64,000 nucleotides of DNA from Sipunculus nudus. Lineage: Eukaryota; Annelida; Sipuncula; Golfingiida; Sipunculidae. The DNA is taken from assembly GCA_026874595.1 (NCBI GenBank), contig CM049316.1, forward strand, positions 39,686,695-39,750,694, in the 5' to 3' direction. Shown here in pieces: positions 33,765 through 45,090 of this stretch. Under the pieces are notes generated by a model. That model was not told the DNA's origin. It was given only the letters and a program-made list of their open reading frames with translations, and did not search any database. Position 1 is the first letter of the stretch, and every line of letters begins with the position of its first letter. The position numbers and the translations under genes are program-made.

Positions 33765-35298
33765 CTAGATGTGTCGGAACGATTAGAAACATTTGAAAAA
33801 TTAGAAACATTTGTTAAATTTTGAAAAAAAATTTAAGTTCAGGAGGTGTCGTATGGTCAAAAGTAGGTCAACAAGGGCAAAATGCAATCTCGATCTGTAA
33901 CGGGTCATTATCAAGCAACACACCAAAAATCAGGCCAGTATCTGCAGGCATTGTGAAAAAAGTCCATACATGTGCATTTTCCATAAAAATTTCTGTCTTT
34001 CATGAAATTTTCTATGTTTAGGAGCGGTAAAACAATCAAAAGTAGGTCAACCGGGACGAAACGCGAACTCGATCTGTAACTGTCATTATCTGCCAACACA
34101 TAAAAAATCAGGGTGGTATCTGCAGGCATTGAGGAAAAAAAGTCTGCACATATGCATTTGTTTTGAAAATTTCTATTTTTCATGAAACTTTCTATGTTCA
34201 GGAGCAGTCAAATGGTCAAAAGTAGGTCAACTGGGACAAAACGCAAACTCGATCTGTAACTGGTCATAATCTGCCTACACACCAAAAGTCAGGTCCGTAT
34301 CTACAGGCACTGCGAAAAAAAGTCCGTACATGTGCACTTTTTTTTATGAAATTTTCTATGTTAGAGCACCGTCAAACGGTCAAAAGTCGGTCAACTGGGA
34401 CAAAACGCAAACTCGATCTGTAACTGGTCATTATCTGCCCACACACCAAAAATCAGGCCAATATCTGCAGGTATTGCGAAAAAAAGTCTGTACATGTGTA
34501 TTTGGTCATGAAAATTTATATTTTTCATGAAATTTTCTATGTTTAGGAGCCGTAAAACGGTCAAATGTAGGTCAACTGGGACGAAACGTGAACTCGATCT
34601 GTAACTGGTCAATATCTGCCCACACACCAAAAATCATGCCAATATCTGCAGGTATTGCGAAAAAAGTCCGTACATGTTTATTTGTCATGAAAGTTCATAT
34701 TTTCATGAAATTTTCTATGTTCAGGAGCCGTAAAACGGTCAAAAGTAGGTCCTCAGGGACGAAACACGAACTCGGTCTGTAACTGGTCTATATCTGCCCA
34801 CACACCAAAACTCAGGCCAATATCTGCAGGCATTGCGAAAAAATGTCCGTACATGTGTAATTGTCATGATAATTTCTATTTTTCATGAAATTTTCTAAGT
34901 TTAGGAACCGTAAAACGGTCAAAAGAAGGTCAACTGGGACGAAACGCGAACTCGATCTGTAACTGGTCATTATCTGCCTACACACCAAAAATCAGGCCAA
35001 TATCTGTAGGCATTGCGAAAAAAAGTCCGTACATGTGTATTTGTCATGAAAATTTCTATTTTTCATGAAATTTTCTAAGTTTAGGAGCCGTAAAACGGTC
35101 AAAAGTAGGTCAACCGGGACGAAACGCGAACTCGATCTGTAACCGTCATTATCTGCCCACACACCAAAAATCAGGCCAATATCTGCAGGTATTGCGAAAA
35201 AAAGTCCGTACAACTGTTTGATTTCGGAAAGACGGAAGGACGGAATGACGAACATGGGTAAAACTATATGCCCCGGCCACTTTGTGGCGGGGGCATAA
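33765..35298 (-). mobile_element. Family A tandem-array element, copy 3, lacking the 3' inverted arm
   Basis: Reverse orientation. The 5' hairpin is at the right (GGCCACTTTGTGGCGGGGGCAT near 35275-35296) and about eight ~178-bp units follow. The 3' end at the left reads TAATCGTTCCGACACATCTAG when reversed. Compared with copies 1 and 2 it lacks about 27 bp holding GGCGGGGGCATTCGTGTT, so the 3' copy of the arm and half the terminal hairpin are gone. Confidence 0.85.
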
Positions 35299-36140
35299 AA
35301 ATTATGCCCGGATTTTTATATATTTTGTGAAGGATAAGGATATTCGCAAGTATTAGAAGAAAATTGTTGATTAACTGTGGTGGGAGTTTTTACGAGCACA
35401 GCACATATGTGATATAACCATAGAGTTGCTAAATCTTAACATACATTTGTTTAAGCTAAGCTTCGTTTATTTCCAGCGTTTACGTATCACACCAGGTATG
35501 GGGATCATAGTTATATTCCGGATATATGATCGAGCAGGCACGTATGTAGTTTTATCTCTGTGTAAGTGAAATGAAATACCTTGATTTAATTCTACAGACA
35601 TCAGCATCCACGATTTTCATCCGTTTAAACAAATATCATTTAATATTGCTGATGATTTCAAAAATTATAACTTTCAACCTGGGTGAACTATATGATTATA
35701 TCCACGTATATATATACATTCCTGGGAATATTTATCATAGTAGGCATCTTAAGCCTATATATTCAGTTGTGTTCTCGCTTGGTTACCTTGGTACCAAACT
35801 AATACCAGCCTGACCCGCCTTTTTTTGTCTTTTAATTAGAATTCTGTTATGTGGCGCCGCCTGGAGTGTGAATCAACATACGACTCGGATGATTATATGA
35901 ATCTAAAATTTTGCACTAAATCTGCATCCACCAATCTTGGTATATTTGGCGCAATTAAAAGCGTTACCTATTCATGTTCACTCAACCGTTCAACATTAAA
36001 CTGTTAATGCTTTCTTACTACTCCAGGGAAAAGTCAAAAACACCATGTTGACTACAATACGCAAAGTCTGCAAAAGAGGAGCCCAAGCCGTTTAAATAAC
36101 TAGGGATCAATGGGTCTCGACCCACAACTGAATTTGTCTA
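35299..36140. other. Unique AT-rich intergenic segment
   Basis: No array repeat or convincing coding frame was seen. GTGGCGCCGCCTGGAG at about 35851 may be a remnant of the GGTGGCGCCACC motif. Confidence 0.35.
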
Positions 36141-36149
36141 AAAGGATAT

Positions 36150-37030
36150 TTTTTAAGAAATTTTCCAAAATGACAGTCCTGTAACCTTAACCAATGACCC
36201 TGTGACCAAAAAATCTGAGTACTTATTATCCCTGAACTTGTAGCATTTAGGTTATTGTGACAATCTTTTTAAAAAAAAGTTGGTCCAGTGACCTTGACCT
36301 CTGACCAGGTAACCTCAAAATCTACAGATTTACTCACTTTGGGCTAGTAAGCCATGTGTGAAAGTTGGAAAGTTTGGGATGAAAAGTTTGATTTACAGTT
36401 CATCCACAATCTTTTTAAAGATGTGGCTCCTGTGACCTTCACGTTTGATCTATGGACCCTGACAATCAAAATGTAGTGGTGGGTCATTCATAAATCAAGT
36501 TTGAAGCCAATCTGTCTATCCAAAGCAGAATTATCACCAATTAACTAATTTGTGAATGGATGGGCCCCGTGTACTTGACTTATGACCCTATGACCCCAAA
36601 ATTGAAAAGAATCTTCCCCTATTGGCAGGTGAGCAATATCTTGAAGATGGAAGGTTTGTAATGAAAAGTTTGGCTTGAAAACATTCACATTCTTTTTAAA
36701 TAAATGGGTCCTGTAACCTTGACCTTGGACCTTTGGACCCCAAAGTCCAAAGTATAAGTGAAGTTTGAAACCAATATGTCAAACTAAATTTGAGTTATCA
36801 TCTGGAAACTAATTTGTGAACAGATAACCCATGGTATGACCCTGACCTTTGACCTTGTGACCCAAAATTAATTTTTGCTCCCCCATACTGGTGAGCTAAG
36901 TGCGCAAGATTGAAAGTTTGGGATGAATAGCTTGGCTTAAAATGCAGCCATTATCTTTTGAAGAAGTGAGTCCAGCGACCTTGACCATTGGACAAAAAAA
37001 TTCATACAAGTTCTTGCATTAGTGGTGGGC
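36150..37030 (-). repeat. Degenerate family B-like array, second block
   Basis: Recurrent GTGACCTTGACCT, CCCAAAATTGAAAAGAATCTTCCCCTATTGGCAGGTGAGC and GGTTTGnnATGAAAAGTTTGGCTT. It is decayed and related to 31850-32735. Confidence 0.6.
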
Positions 37031-37244
37031 AATATGTAAGTCAAGTTTAAAATCCATGTGAAAAATCCACAAGATGTAATCACAGCTGAGAAACTGACAT
37101 GATTGTTGTCATTTAATCGTGAAAAAAATAGAAAAATATTCGTTAAAATAAGAAAAAAATACAGGTGGCGCCACCCCCTCCGGGAACTGACAAACTTGTC
37201 ATGGTCATTATTCAAGGCAAGATTCATGATAATCCATGCATTAA

Positions 37245-38399
37245 CTAGAATACGGGTAGTCGACAAGCGACTACGTGTATCCGCCAAAATCAGAGAAGGA
37301 CGGGTGAAGTGAGGCATGGATTGAGTGGCAAGGGGAAACACACATCACATAAACATGATTGTAGGTGGCGCCACCTGTTATTTGAACGAGAAACTATCCA
37401 AGATGTATACACATGCAAAATTTCATGTGGAAAAGTCAAACCACTGCAGAGATATGAGTGATTTTATCCCACAGCAGAAAAACAGATGGACGCTGTGCAA
37501 AAATGGCTGCCGGTGGTACCACCATTTTTGTGTATGTTATAAAGATATCCAAGGACTACATTTGGGTAATTTTTTTTTCCTGATTGGTCAAACGATTCCG
37601 GAGATATAAGCATTAATGTCTGCAGCGTGAACGTGAGAGTAGGTGGCGCCACCTGTCATAAAATCAAGAAAGTTATGCGGGATGTATACGCATGTCAAAT
37701 TTCAGGTAATTTGGTCAAACCACTGAAGAGATATGAGTGATTTTAACCCAAGGCAGACAAACAGATGGACACTGTGCGAAAATGTCTGCAGGTGGTGCCA
37801 CCATTTTTGTGTACGTTATAAAGCTATCCAAGGGCTACATTTGTGTAAAAAATTTTTCCTGATCGGTCAAACGGTTCCCGAGATATGAGCTTGGATGTCT
37901 GCAGCGTTAACGTGAAGGTAGGTGGCGCCACCTGTCACAAAATCAAGAAACCTATCTAGGATGTATACGCATGCCGAATTTCAGGTGATTTAGTCAAACC
38001 ACTGCAGAGATATGAGTGATTTTAACCTAAGGCAGACAAACAGATGGACGCTGTGCAAAAATGGCTGCAGGTGGCGCCACCATTTTTGTGTATGTTATAA
38101 AGCTATCTAAGGGCTACATTTGTGTAAAAAAATTTTTCCTGATCGGTCAAACGGTTCCCGAGATATGTGGGTTTATGTGTGGAAACAGACGCACAAACGG
38201 ACGCTGGGCAGAGAGGAAAGGTCAGAGGTCAAGGTCACTTGGTTAGGCACCAGTTCACATGTGACCCGATAATTTGTGTAAGTTTCGGAAAAATCCGTCC
38301 AGTAGTCTCAGAGGAGTTCTCCGGAAACGAACGCGGCGGCGGCGGCGGAACCCGGTCAAAAACAAAGTATCCGCAAAACTTCGTTTTGGCGGATACAAT
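37245..38399 (-). mobile_element. Family C tandem-array element, copy 1 (Helentron-like, minus orientation)
   Basis: The left end is CTAG then the perfect hairpin GTAGTCG-ACAAG-CGACTAC, then GTATCCGCCAAAA. The right end is (CGG)n, then the hairpin GTATCCGCAAAACTTCGTTTTGGCGGATAC and AAT. The left GTATCCGCCAAAA is the inverse of the right TTTTGGCGGATAC. It has about three units of 281-284 bp, seen in ACCATTTTTGTGTAyGTTATAAAG at about 37520, 37800 and 38080. The palindrome GGTGGCGCCACC occurs up to twice per unit. Confidence 0.87.
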
Positions 38400-38452
38400 T
38401 ATCAAGATATTGGAGGTTTTGTATATTTTTTTATTATTATTACTTTGAGGTA

Positions 38453-38665
38453 CTATGAAGTCCCACATCTCGGATGATATAGGTCGCAGTGACCTATATC
38501 ATGTTTCCAAGGAAATTTTTTATTGACCTCCCTGGATGTTCACTGAGAAGTTTCTGGGGCCAGCAGTAACGATTGGTGCCCTGCTAACGGACGACCGGAC
38601 GGCCAACGGACAAAGCGCCATTCCTTTACCTCAGTTGACTTACAATCAGCTGAGCTAAAAATATA
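38453..38665 (-). mobile_element. Family E short copy, 3
   Basis: On the minus strand it starts TTTTTAGCTCAGCTGATTGTAAGTCAACTGAGG, continues with a GTCC/CCGT tract and CGTTAGCAGGGCACCAA, and ends at a perfect hairpin, GATATAGGTC-ACTGC-GACCTATATC. It corresponds to 32740-32995. Confidence 0.7.
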
Positions 38666-38985
38666 TGTCACTTGATTAGTTTATCCTAATATTCGGTGCT
38701 CACAGCTGCAGCCGTTCTGAATGTGTCTGGTAACATTGTATACAGTGACACCCCTCTATAGCGGACAGTTACGATTTGTCCTTTTCAGCGGGTTGTCCGC
38801 CCCAGAGGGAGTCCGGCCTGCCGATCCTTTTGCAGCCAGATTCAAAGATCCAGGCCTTTTATACAAAGACCTGTGAATAACTGACTTGAATGCATCACTC
38901 AATTAATTGTTCTACATTCATAATGTATGTGAATAAATCTCTGTACGACTTGTTTTTTTTTTATATTATTTGTGTTATTTTTTAA

Positions 38986-39473
38986 CTAGAGATGCCATCG
39001 TATCCCAAGACAATTAAAGCATTCAAGATTTCTTGAGGTATGACCTTCAAGACCAATGTCAAGGTCACTGGCCATGACAACAAAATCTTTGATATCGGTG
39101 GGAATATATTTTCTGTCAAATTTGGAGGAAACGGGTGCAGTATATCAAAAGTTAGGGGTCACCGATAATTTGTATGATATAGAGCTATCCAAGAGCTACA
39201 CTCGTGCTAAAAGTTCAGTCAGATTGGTCAAAGAGTCCGAAGGTATGTGTGTTAATGTGTAAAACAGACGGACAGGTGGACGCACTGCAGACAGGAAAGG
39301 TCAGAGGTCAACGCAAAATGGTAAGGCACCAGTTCACATGTGACCCGATAGTGGGGTCAAGTTTCGGAAAAATCAGTCCAGTGCTCTCAGAGCTCTCCGG
39401 AAATGAACGCGGCGGCGGTGGAACCCAGTCTAAAACACTGTACCCGCAAAACGTATTTTTTAATGGAAACAAT
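38986..39473 (-). mobile_element. Family D element, chimeric with family C
   Basis: The left end, CTAGAGATGCCATCGTATCCCAAGAC, differs from C. The right 200 bp match family C closely (GGCACCAGTTCACATGTGACCCGATA, GTTTCGGAAAAATC, ACGCGGCGGCGG, CCCGCAAAACG). The right terminal hairpin has decayed (TTTTTTAATGGAAACAAT). Confidence 0.6.
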
Positions 39474-39529
39474 AAGTGTACCGCTTTTCTGGTGGGGGCG
39501 GAAGTACAATTTAAAACTTATACGCCTCA

Positions 39530-40665
39530 TAAATAAACTAGATTTCCGCATATTTGACCTTGAAGATTAGGCTTTGTTGCCAGTCTTCCAAAATGGTTGA
39601 AACAATTTGAGATGCACTTATATGTCTCAGGAGTGTTTCAATGCATCGGCCTGAAAAGTTGCATGATCATCCATCTTGGACAACTTTCTATTACACATGA
39701 CAGGATGGATGTATTCTTCAAATACATTCATGCATTCTCTTTGGAGTGAACTAACATATCCGCCTGGAATTCTGCATGTCCGTAGATCTTTGATACCATT
39801 TTTTTGTACACAAGCCTGGTGGCGCCACCTTCAATCATATTTACTTGGCATCCATCCATAATTTTTTTTAGTGAAAATTGCATTATCTCAGGAGTGGATG
39901 GATGTGTCAGGCTGAAAATTTTAACTTTTGTTTATCTTGAATAGCTCTCTCGCTGTCAAGACTTGGAGCGCCTATTATCACGTTTTCGAAGACTACATGG
40001 ACGCCCTTTCCTGAGGAGTGGTTTGGCGTATTGGCCTGAGATTTTGTTTGTTCGTCCATATTGAGAAGAACTCTCGTAAAAGACTCGTTGCGTCTCCTTT
40101 AATCACGTACTCATATAAAACATTCATGCATTTATCTCAAGTGTGGTTTAATTTATCAGTCTGAAATGTTGCATGCCCATAGTTCCGGAGTTGCTTTATC
40201 TTCAATGCAACTGGTGCGCCACCTACGATCGATTTCATCTGGTGTCCATCTTAATTCAATTTTGGGTGAAAATCACACATATCGTAGGAGTCGAAGTATA
40301 ATGGTCTGAAATATTGCTTGTCCATCCATTTTTGATAGCTTTCTGATACACAATACAGGTGGCGCCATATACATTAATATATTCGTAAAATTCTTGAATT
40401 TATCTCAGGAGTCCGAGTGGTTTGACATCGGCCTGAAAGTGTCCGTAGATCTAGGATTCCAAAATCTTGTACTGAAGACTGTTGGTGCCGCCTACAATTA
40501 TTTTACTTAGTTTCGTCCATCCGTGCGTCTTTGGATACTTTGAGCATCTCCGTCACACATTTGGAGGACTGTCACGTCAGGAGATATTTCATGCCTCACT
40601 TTATCCATGCCTTTGTAATCCGGCGGCTAATTTTTGTCGCTTGTCGAATGTCCACATTTTAGTTA
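39530..40665 (+). repeat. Family L array (C-related, plus orientation), about seven units
   Basis: A unit of about 115-150 bp recurs near 39626, 39740, 39887, 40013, 40136, 40285 and 40405. It has the theme ATCTCAGGAGTGG..., GGCCTGAAAnTT, GTCCATC and GATAnCTTT, with GGTGGCGCCACC variants. It ends near 40575-40655 with the inverse of the family C end (ATGCCTCACTTTATCCATG, CGCTTGTCGA). Confidence 0.55.
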
Positions 40666-40669
40666 AAAT

Positions 40670-41340
40670 TCTATATTTCCGAATATCTGACCTGGAACGT
40701 CAGGGTCACCAGTTTTCAAGCATGTCAAAGTCATTGGTTGAAACAATTTGTACAATTTGAGGAAACTATGTTTGCAGCACCTAAACATTATGGGGTTTAA
40801 AAGATCCTATTTTACCTTGACGCCAGTAATCGAACATGTCCGAGTATAGGATACAATTTTATTTGTGTATCACATTCGAGGAAAACCTGTTACCATTTGC
40901 AGCCCATCAAAAGTTGTTGGGTCCAGTTTTCGAATTTGATTGAATTCTATGTACCGACTTTGAGGAAATGATAAACAGTATTCAAAATACATGGGCTTCA
41001 TAAAAAATGGAACATATCTGACCTGAAAAATCTAAGTAAAGGTTACTAAAAATTCTTCGCACGCGTCCGTGTACATAGTGGAAACCATTTGTGTGTATAT
41101 TTAGGGAAATAATTCGCACTACTTCATAAGTTATTGGGTTCACCAAAAAAAATCCAATACTTCAGGAGACTACCTTCGGGGTCAAGGTCAATGTCAGCAG
41201 TTTTCGGATGGGCCCAAGAAGCTGATGAAAACTACAAGTTTACCAAACTTAGGGGAAATATGCACTACTTCACACATTATGGGGGTTCACACGCACGATG
41301 TATTGTTCATGATTTTCTCAAGCAAATACACGAGCCACGA
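40670..41340 (+). repeat. Family M array, block 1
   Basis: Decayed units of about 150 bp with the theme TATTTCCGnATATCTGACCT, TCAAGGTCACCAGTTTTCAA, GTTGAAACAATTTG and TTTGAGGAAATATGCAGCAC. The same theme is seen at 44130-45060. Confidence 0.5.
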
Positions 41341-41434
41341 TATATTGCGTAAACAAAGTCCTTGCAAGTATACTTGGTCCTGTCGACCAGAATTAATTGA
41401 ATCGTTTTGGGGATTTGTCGCCCCGTCCCCCGAC

Positions 41435-41560
41435 CAGTGGCGTCGATATATCTTCAAGGGTGGGGGATGAGATGACTCGCAGGCATTGGAGGGGTTATCA
41501 AAGTTTGAAAAACTTTTATAAACATAGATAAATAAATAAATATGATACATCTCAAATATA
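41435..41560 (+). mobile_element. hAT-like MITE end, one-sided copy
   Basis: CAGTGGCGTCGATATATCTTCAAGGGTGGGGG matches the inverted right end of the MITE at 56942-57361 (CAGTGGCGTCATTTTTCTTCAAGGG). I did not find the other end. The right limit given is approximate. Confidence 0.55.
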
Positions 41561-41839
41561 TTACAATTAAGTATAAGGTTTTAAATAAATAAGGCTTCAT
41601 GTTTCGAAGATAAATATGGCAGCATTTGCAAGAAAATATATTGCATGTGGCTAAAAAGCACCCTGTGAATAAAATGTTTCTGTGATATAAGCTTATTTAA
41701 TACGAACAATACCCAAAGAAATGCCCATTTATAGCATTTATTTTTAAACAAGGCCTACAGGCCTAATGGGAACTTGTGCAATGGTTTATATCTAGGTATA
41801 AATCCGTATAATGCTTCATTGCTGGGCCATTACTTTTCA

Positions 41840-42170
41840 AGTAGGCCTACGTCTTGTATACGACGAAGGTATCAGAGATGTATACATATGCCCAATTTCA
41901 GGCTAATATCCCCTCCAGACAAATAATCAGGGACATACACTATGCAAAAATTATTGTAGGTGGCGCCACCAGTCTTGTATATGACAAAGCTTTACGATAC
42001 GAGATGTATAAATTTGCCCAGTTTCAGGCTGACATATCAAATTCCTCTGGAGAAATAAGCAGGCACATACACTGTGCAAAAGTCATTGTAGGTAGCGACA
42101 CCTGTCTTGTGAACGAGAAAGCCATCAAAGACGCATAGACAGGTCAAAATATCAGGCGAATACATCAAAC
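41840..42170 (+). repeat. C-like repeat units with GGTGGCGCCACC
   Basis: Two to three units of about 130 bp (GAGATGTATACATATGCCCAATTTCAGGCT and the related GAGATGTATAAATTTGCCCAGTTTCAGGCT, ...ATTATTGTAGGTGGCGCCACCAGTCTTGTATATGA). Related to the inner unit of family C. Confidence 0.6.
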
Positions 42171-42174
42171 TTCT

Positions 42175-42800
42175 CGAGTTTGAACAAACTTCAGAAAGCA
42201 CTACCCCAGGATCATTTCTGTTCGATATTAAACAATTTGGACATATGGTTTCAGAGAAGAAGTTCTTTGATGCCCTCAGTATGATACAGGCACTCATGAC
42301 CCCCGTACAAAAAAGGCCGATGCAGGTGGCGCCACCAATACCTCAGTTTCAGATATGACTCATGTGACCAACATTGGCATAACATTTGGTGATGATGGCT
42401 CCAGCCGTTTCTTAGATTGAACTTTTAGTATGCTCTTTTTAAAGTTAACCAAGTTCAACTTCCGGTAACTCGGCCAAAAATCACCGAACTGGAACCATTC
42501 GAACAAACTTAAGAGAGATGGTATATAAGAAATTATAACTGTGAAATATTGAACAATTTGGCTGGACCGTTTAGGAGAAGATTTTTATTTTATTTTTTAG
42601 CTTTTTTCTCTATAAACTCTAAGAAAATGCAGCTAGCCAAAAAATAAGCAAAATCCGATAGAATTTTTCAGTTTGCTATTTTTTTGCATAAAATTTCGTG
42701 ATGATAGCGCCTGTCGTTTTCGAGATAGTACGGGTTAACGTATAGACGACGGACGCCGGACGACGCCACACCATCACATTAGCTCACAGGTTCGCTAAAA
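42175..42800 (-). mobile_element. Family F element, copy 2
   Basis: It has the same two body units as copy 1 (GAACAAACTTCAGAAAGCACTACCCCAGGATCATTTCTGT; GAACAAACTTAAGAGAGATGG), the tract GACGACGGACGCCGGACGACGCC, and the end CATTAGCTCACAGGTTCGCTAAAAA. Confidence 0.7.
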
Positions 42801-42939
42801 AAATTGTCGACACCGTGCGAGGGAGTTTCCCCCTCCCCGGGGCTACGCCATCTCGTCATGCTTCGCTCTTGCAAAGCATTTACTGCCCCCCCCCCCCCCC
42901 CCCACCGACTTTGCTCAGGCTACGCCCTTGACTAATATA

Positions 42940-43060
42940 TACTATTTTAGTTATTATTAATATACTTAATTTCTAATATATAAATGTTATTCTCTGAACA
43001 TGGGGGGGGGGGGGGGGGGGGTCGGGGAAGACTATATTGACCATTCCCCTTGCTAAAAAT
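42940..43060 (-). mobile_element. Relic of the hAT-like MITE
   Basis: On the minus strand, GGTCAATATAG..., a poly-C/G tract, then TTCAGAGAATAACATTTATA...AAGTATATTAATAATA resembles the left inner part of the MITE at 56942. It contains an uninterrupted G run of about 18 or more bases near 43003-43020. Confidence 0.4.
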
Positions 43061-44120
43061 TGAGAAGGATATATACACCCCCCTCCCCCGTTCTGACGCA
43101 GCTGTCCCCGACACACTAAAAGTATTACTTTGGGTGTCTGGGAGTGCACTGACGAAACACCACGAAACATCCATGCATTTACTGACAAATTTAAAGGGGC
43201 CATCATAAAAAGCTGTGAATGTGTGCGGCCCAGGGGTTAGGTGAAAAACGGCAAATGCAAAATCCCTTCTTCTGTAGGCCTATAGAAGTCGTTAAAGCAA
43301 TGCCTGATAAAATGCCCCAAAATGCCAAACAAGAGTTGCTGAATTTTTTTTTCAGCTTACTCTGCTTGACGTATACATTATTCAGTGAAGCGGCAGTATA
43401 TATCAGCGTTTATTCTGATATATCTCTGAATTTTGTTTAAGACAACCCATCATTAATTCATTGTCGCCTATACAAATGACGTCATGAGGGGTCAATTTCC
43501 CGAACGTTTGTGCATGTTATAAATAATGTTTATATAAAGATATTTCATAAATAAAATTTCGAGTTCGACGTCATTTCAGTCGATAAATAAAACAAAAAGT
43601 GCGAGTCGGTTTATAAAACAATCACGCTGCCGCCATTCTTGTCGGCTTTCACCTCGTTCAGTACCACTTTGGTGGTGTAACCATGTAGATCCTGGAGCTG
43701 GTTCTGTTTTTCTTACATTAAGGTAAAACTTGGTCAAGTGTTACCTTAACAAGGCACATAGAAACACTTTCTGGGTTTCAGTTTGTGTGAAAAAAAATCA
43801 AAATAAATTATATTCTTGAACACAAATGCCAACACCAACATGTTCCTAGAAAGAAAACATAACCCAGTTGTAGGCCAGTGGCTTTTCTATGTATGTTTGG
43901 GGTGCGTTCGTTTACTCTCCAGCTATGAATATTCTACATGTTAGGGCAGCCGTTGAAAGGGTCCAGGGCTAGAGTAAAGATCTGGAAATATTTGTCATCT
44001 TGTATCCCTGAGTGAATATTGGGCATACCCATTTAAAATACGCCCCCTTCTTCTTAAGCATACACTCACACTTTACAAATTCAAGATCACCAGAGTAAAG
44101 TTCATTTTAAGCTTGTTTTT
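43060..44120. other. Intergenic, no gene recognised
   Basis: No array repeat was seen. The stretch 43560-43740 is locally CpG-richer (GTCGGTTTAT, CACGCTGCCGCCATTCTTGTCGG). It could be a promoter or first exon, but I cannot link it to a gene. Confidence 0.3.
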
Positions 44121-44129
44121 ACAACAACA

Positions 44130-45060
44130 ATCTGTGTAAGAAATATGCAAAAATCCGCAAAATATTCAAAGATTTGTCCTTGAAAACCAAGGTCAAGCTC
44201 TCCAGTTTTCAAACATATTCAAGATCTGGGAGGAAACAATGTTTCTGTCAAGATGGAGGGGAAATATGCAGTACTCTCACTAACATACTATATTTCCGCA
44301 GATTTGACCTTCAAAATTAGAGTCAAGGTCACAAGAATTCAAACTTGTCGGACAACCTTTAGTAACAATTTGCGTGTGAACTTTGAGGCAAATATGCAGC
44401 ACATCTAAAGTTGTGGGGCTCAACATATTATACTACACTTCGGACATTTTTTACTTGTTTTTTTATGTTTGAAAAGTCATATGATAAGGGAAAAGCATAA
44501 AAAAACCAGAATATTTTTGCTTAACAGCTAAAGCACTACATGACATGAAATCTGGTCAAAATTGTATTTCTTTATCTTCTTGAAAGATGAAAATCAAAAT
44601 TAAAATTTTTTTATGCTTGGTGGTGGAAAGGGGGGGGGGGAATTGACGCGGGCGGCGCTTGAGAAGAATACATTTTATCTTTAGCCTTATAATCAGCCTA
44701 TATTTCGGCCGCACTGACCATGGAGATCAAGGTAAAGGTACGATTTCGAGATCTAATGTGTTACTTTGAGTGAAAAATTTACAGTACTTCAAACGTTATT
44801 GAAGACCAATGTTAAGGTGACCAGTATTCTAGCTTGTCAAACAACTTTGTTGGAATCATTTGCATGTCATATTTGAGAAAAATATGCAGTGCTTTAAAAG
44901 TAATCGGGTTCATAATCAAACTGAATCTTCACCATTTTGGCCGATTTGACATGCCAAGGTCACCAGACCTTTCAAACTCATCCGACAATCACTCACGACA
45001 TTTGCTGTCTGAGATCTTTCATTTTGACTTACAAAACAATAAATATCCACTTCAGAAATA
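44130..45060 (+). repeat. Family M array, block 2
   Basis: It has the same theme as 40670-41340 (TATTTCCGCAGATTTGACCTTCAAAATTAGAGTCAAGGTCAC, CAAACTTGTCGGACAACnTT, GAGGCAAATATGCAGCAC). It is interrupted by a poly-G-containing segment near 44630. Confidence 0.5.
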
Positions 45061-45090
45061 TGTTTTGCCTTTCTTTCAAGAAATATAAAA

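Noticed and set aside
2309-38399. CRISPR-like arrays
   Set aside because: The arrays are 120-300 bp satellite-type units without spacers, in animal DNA.
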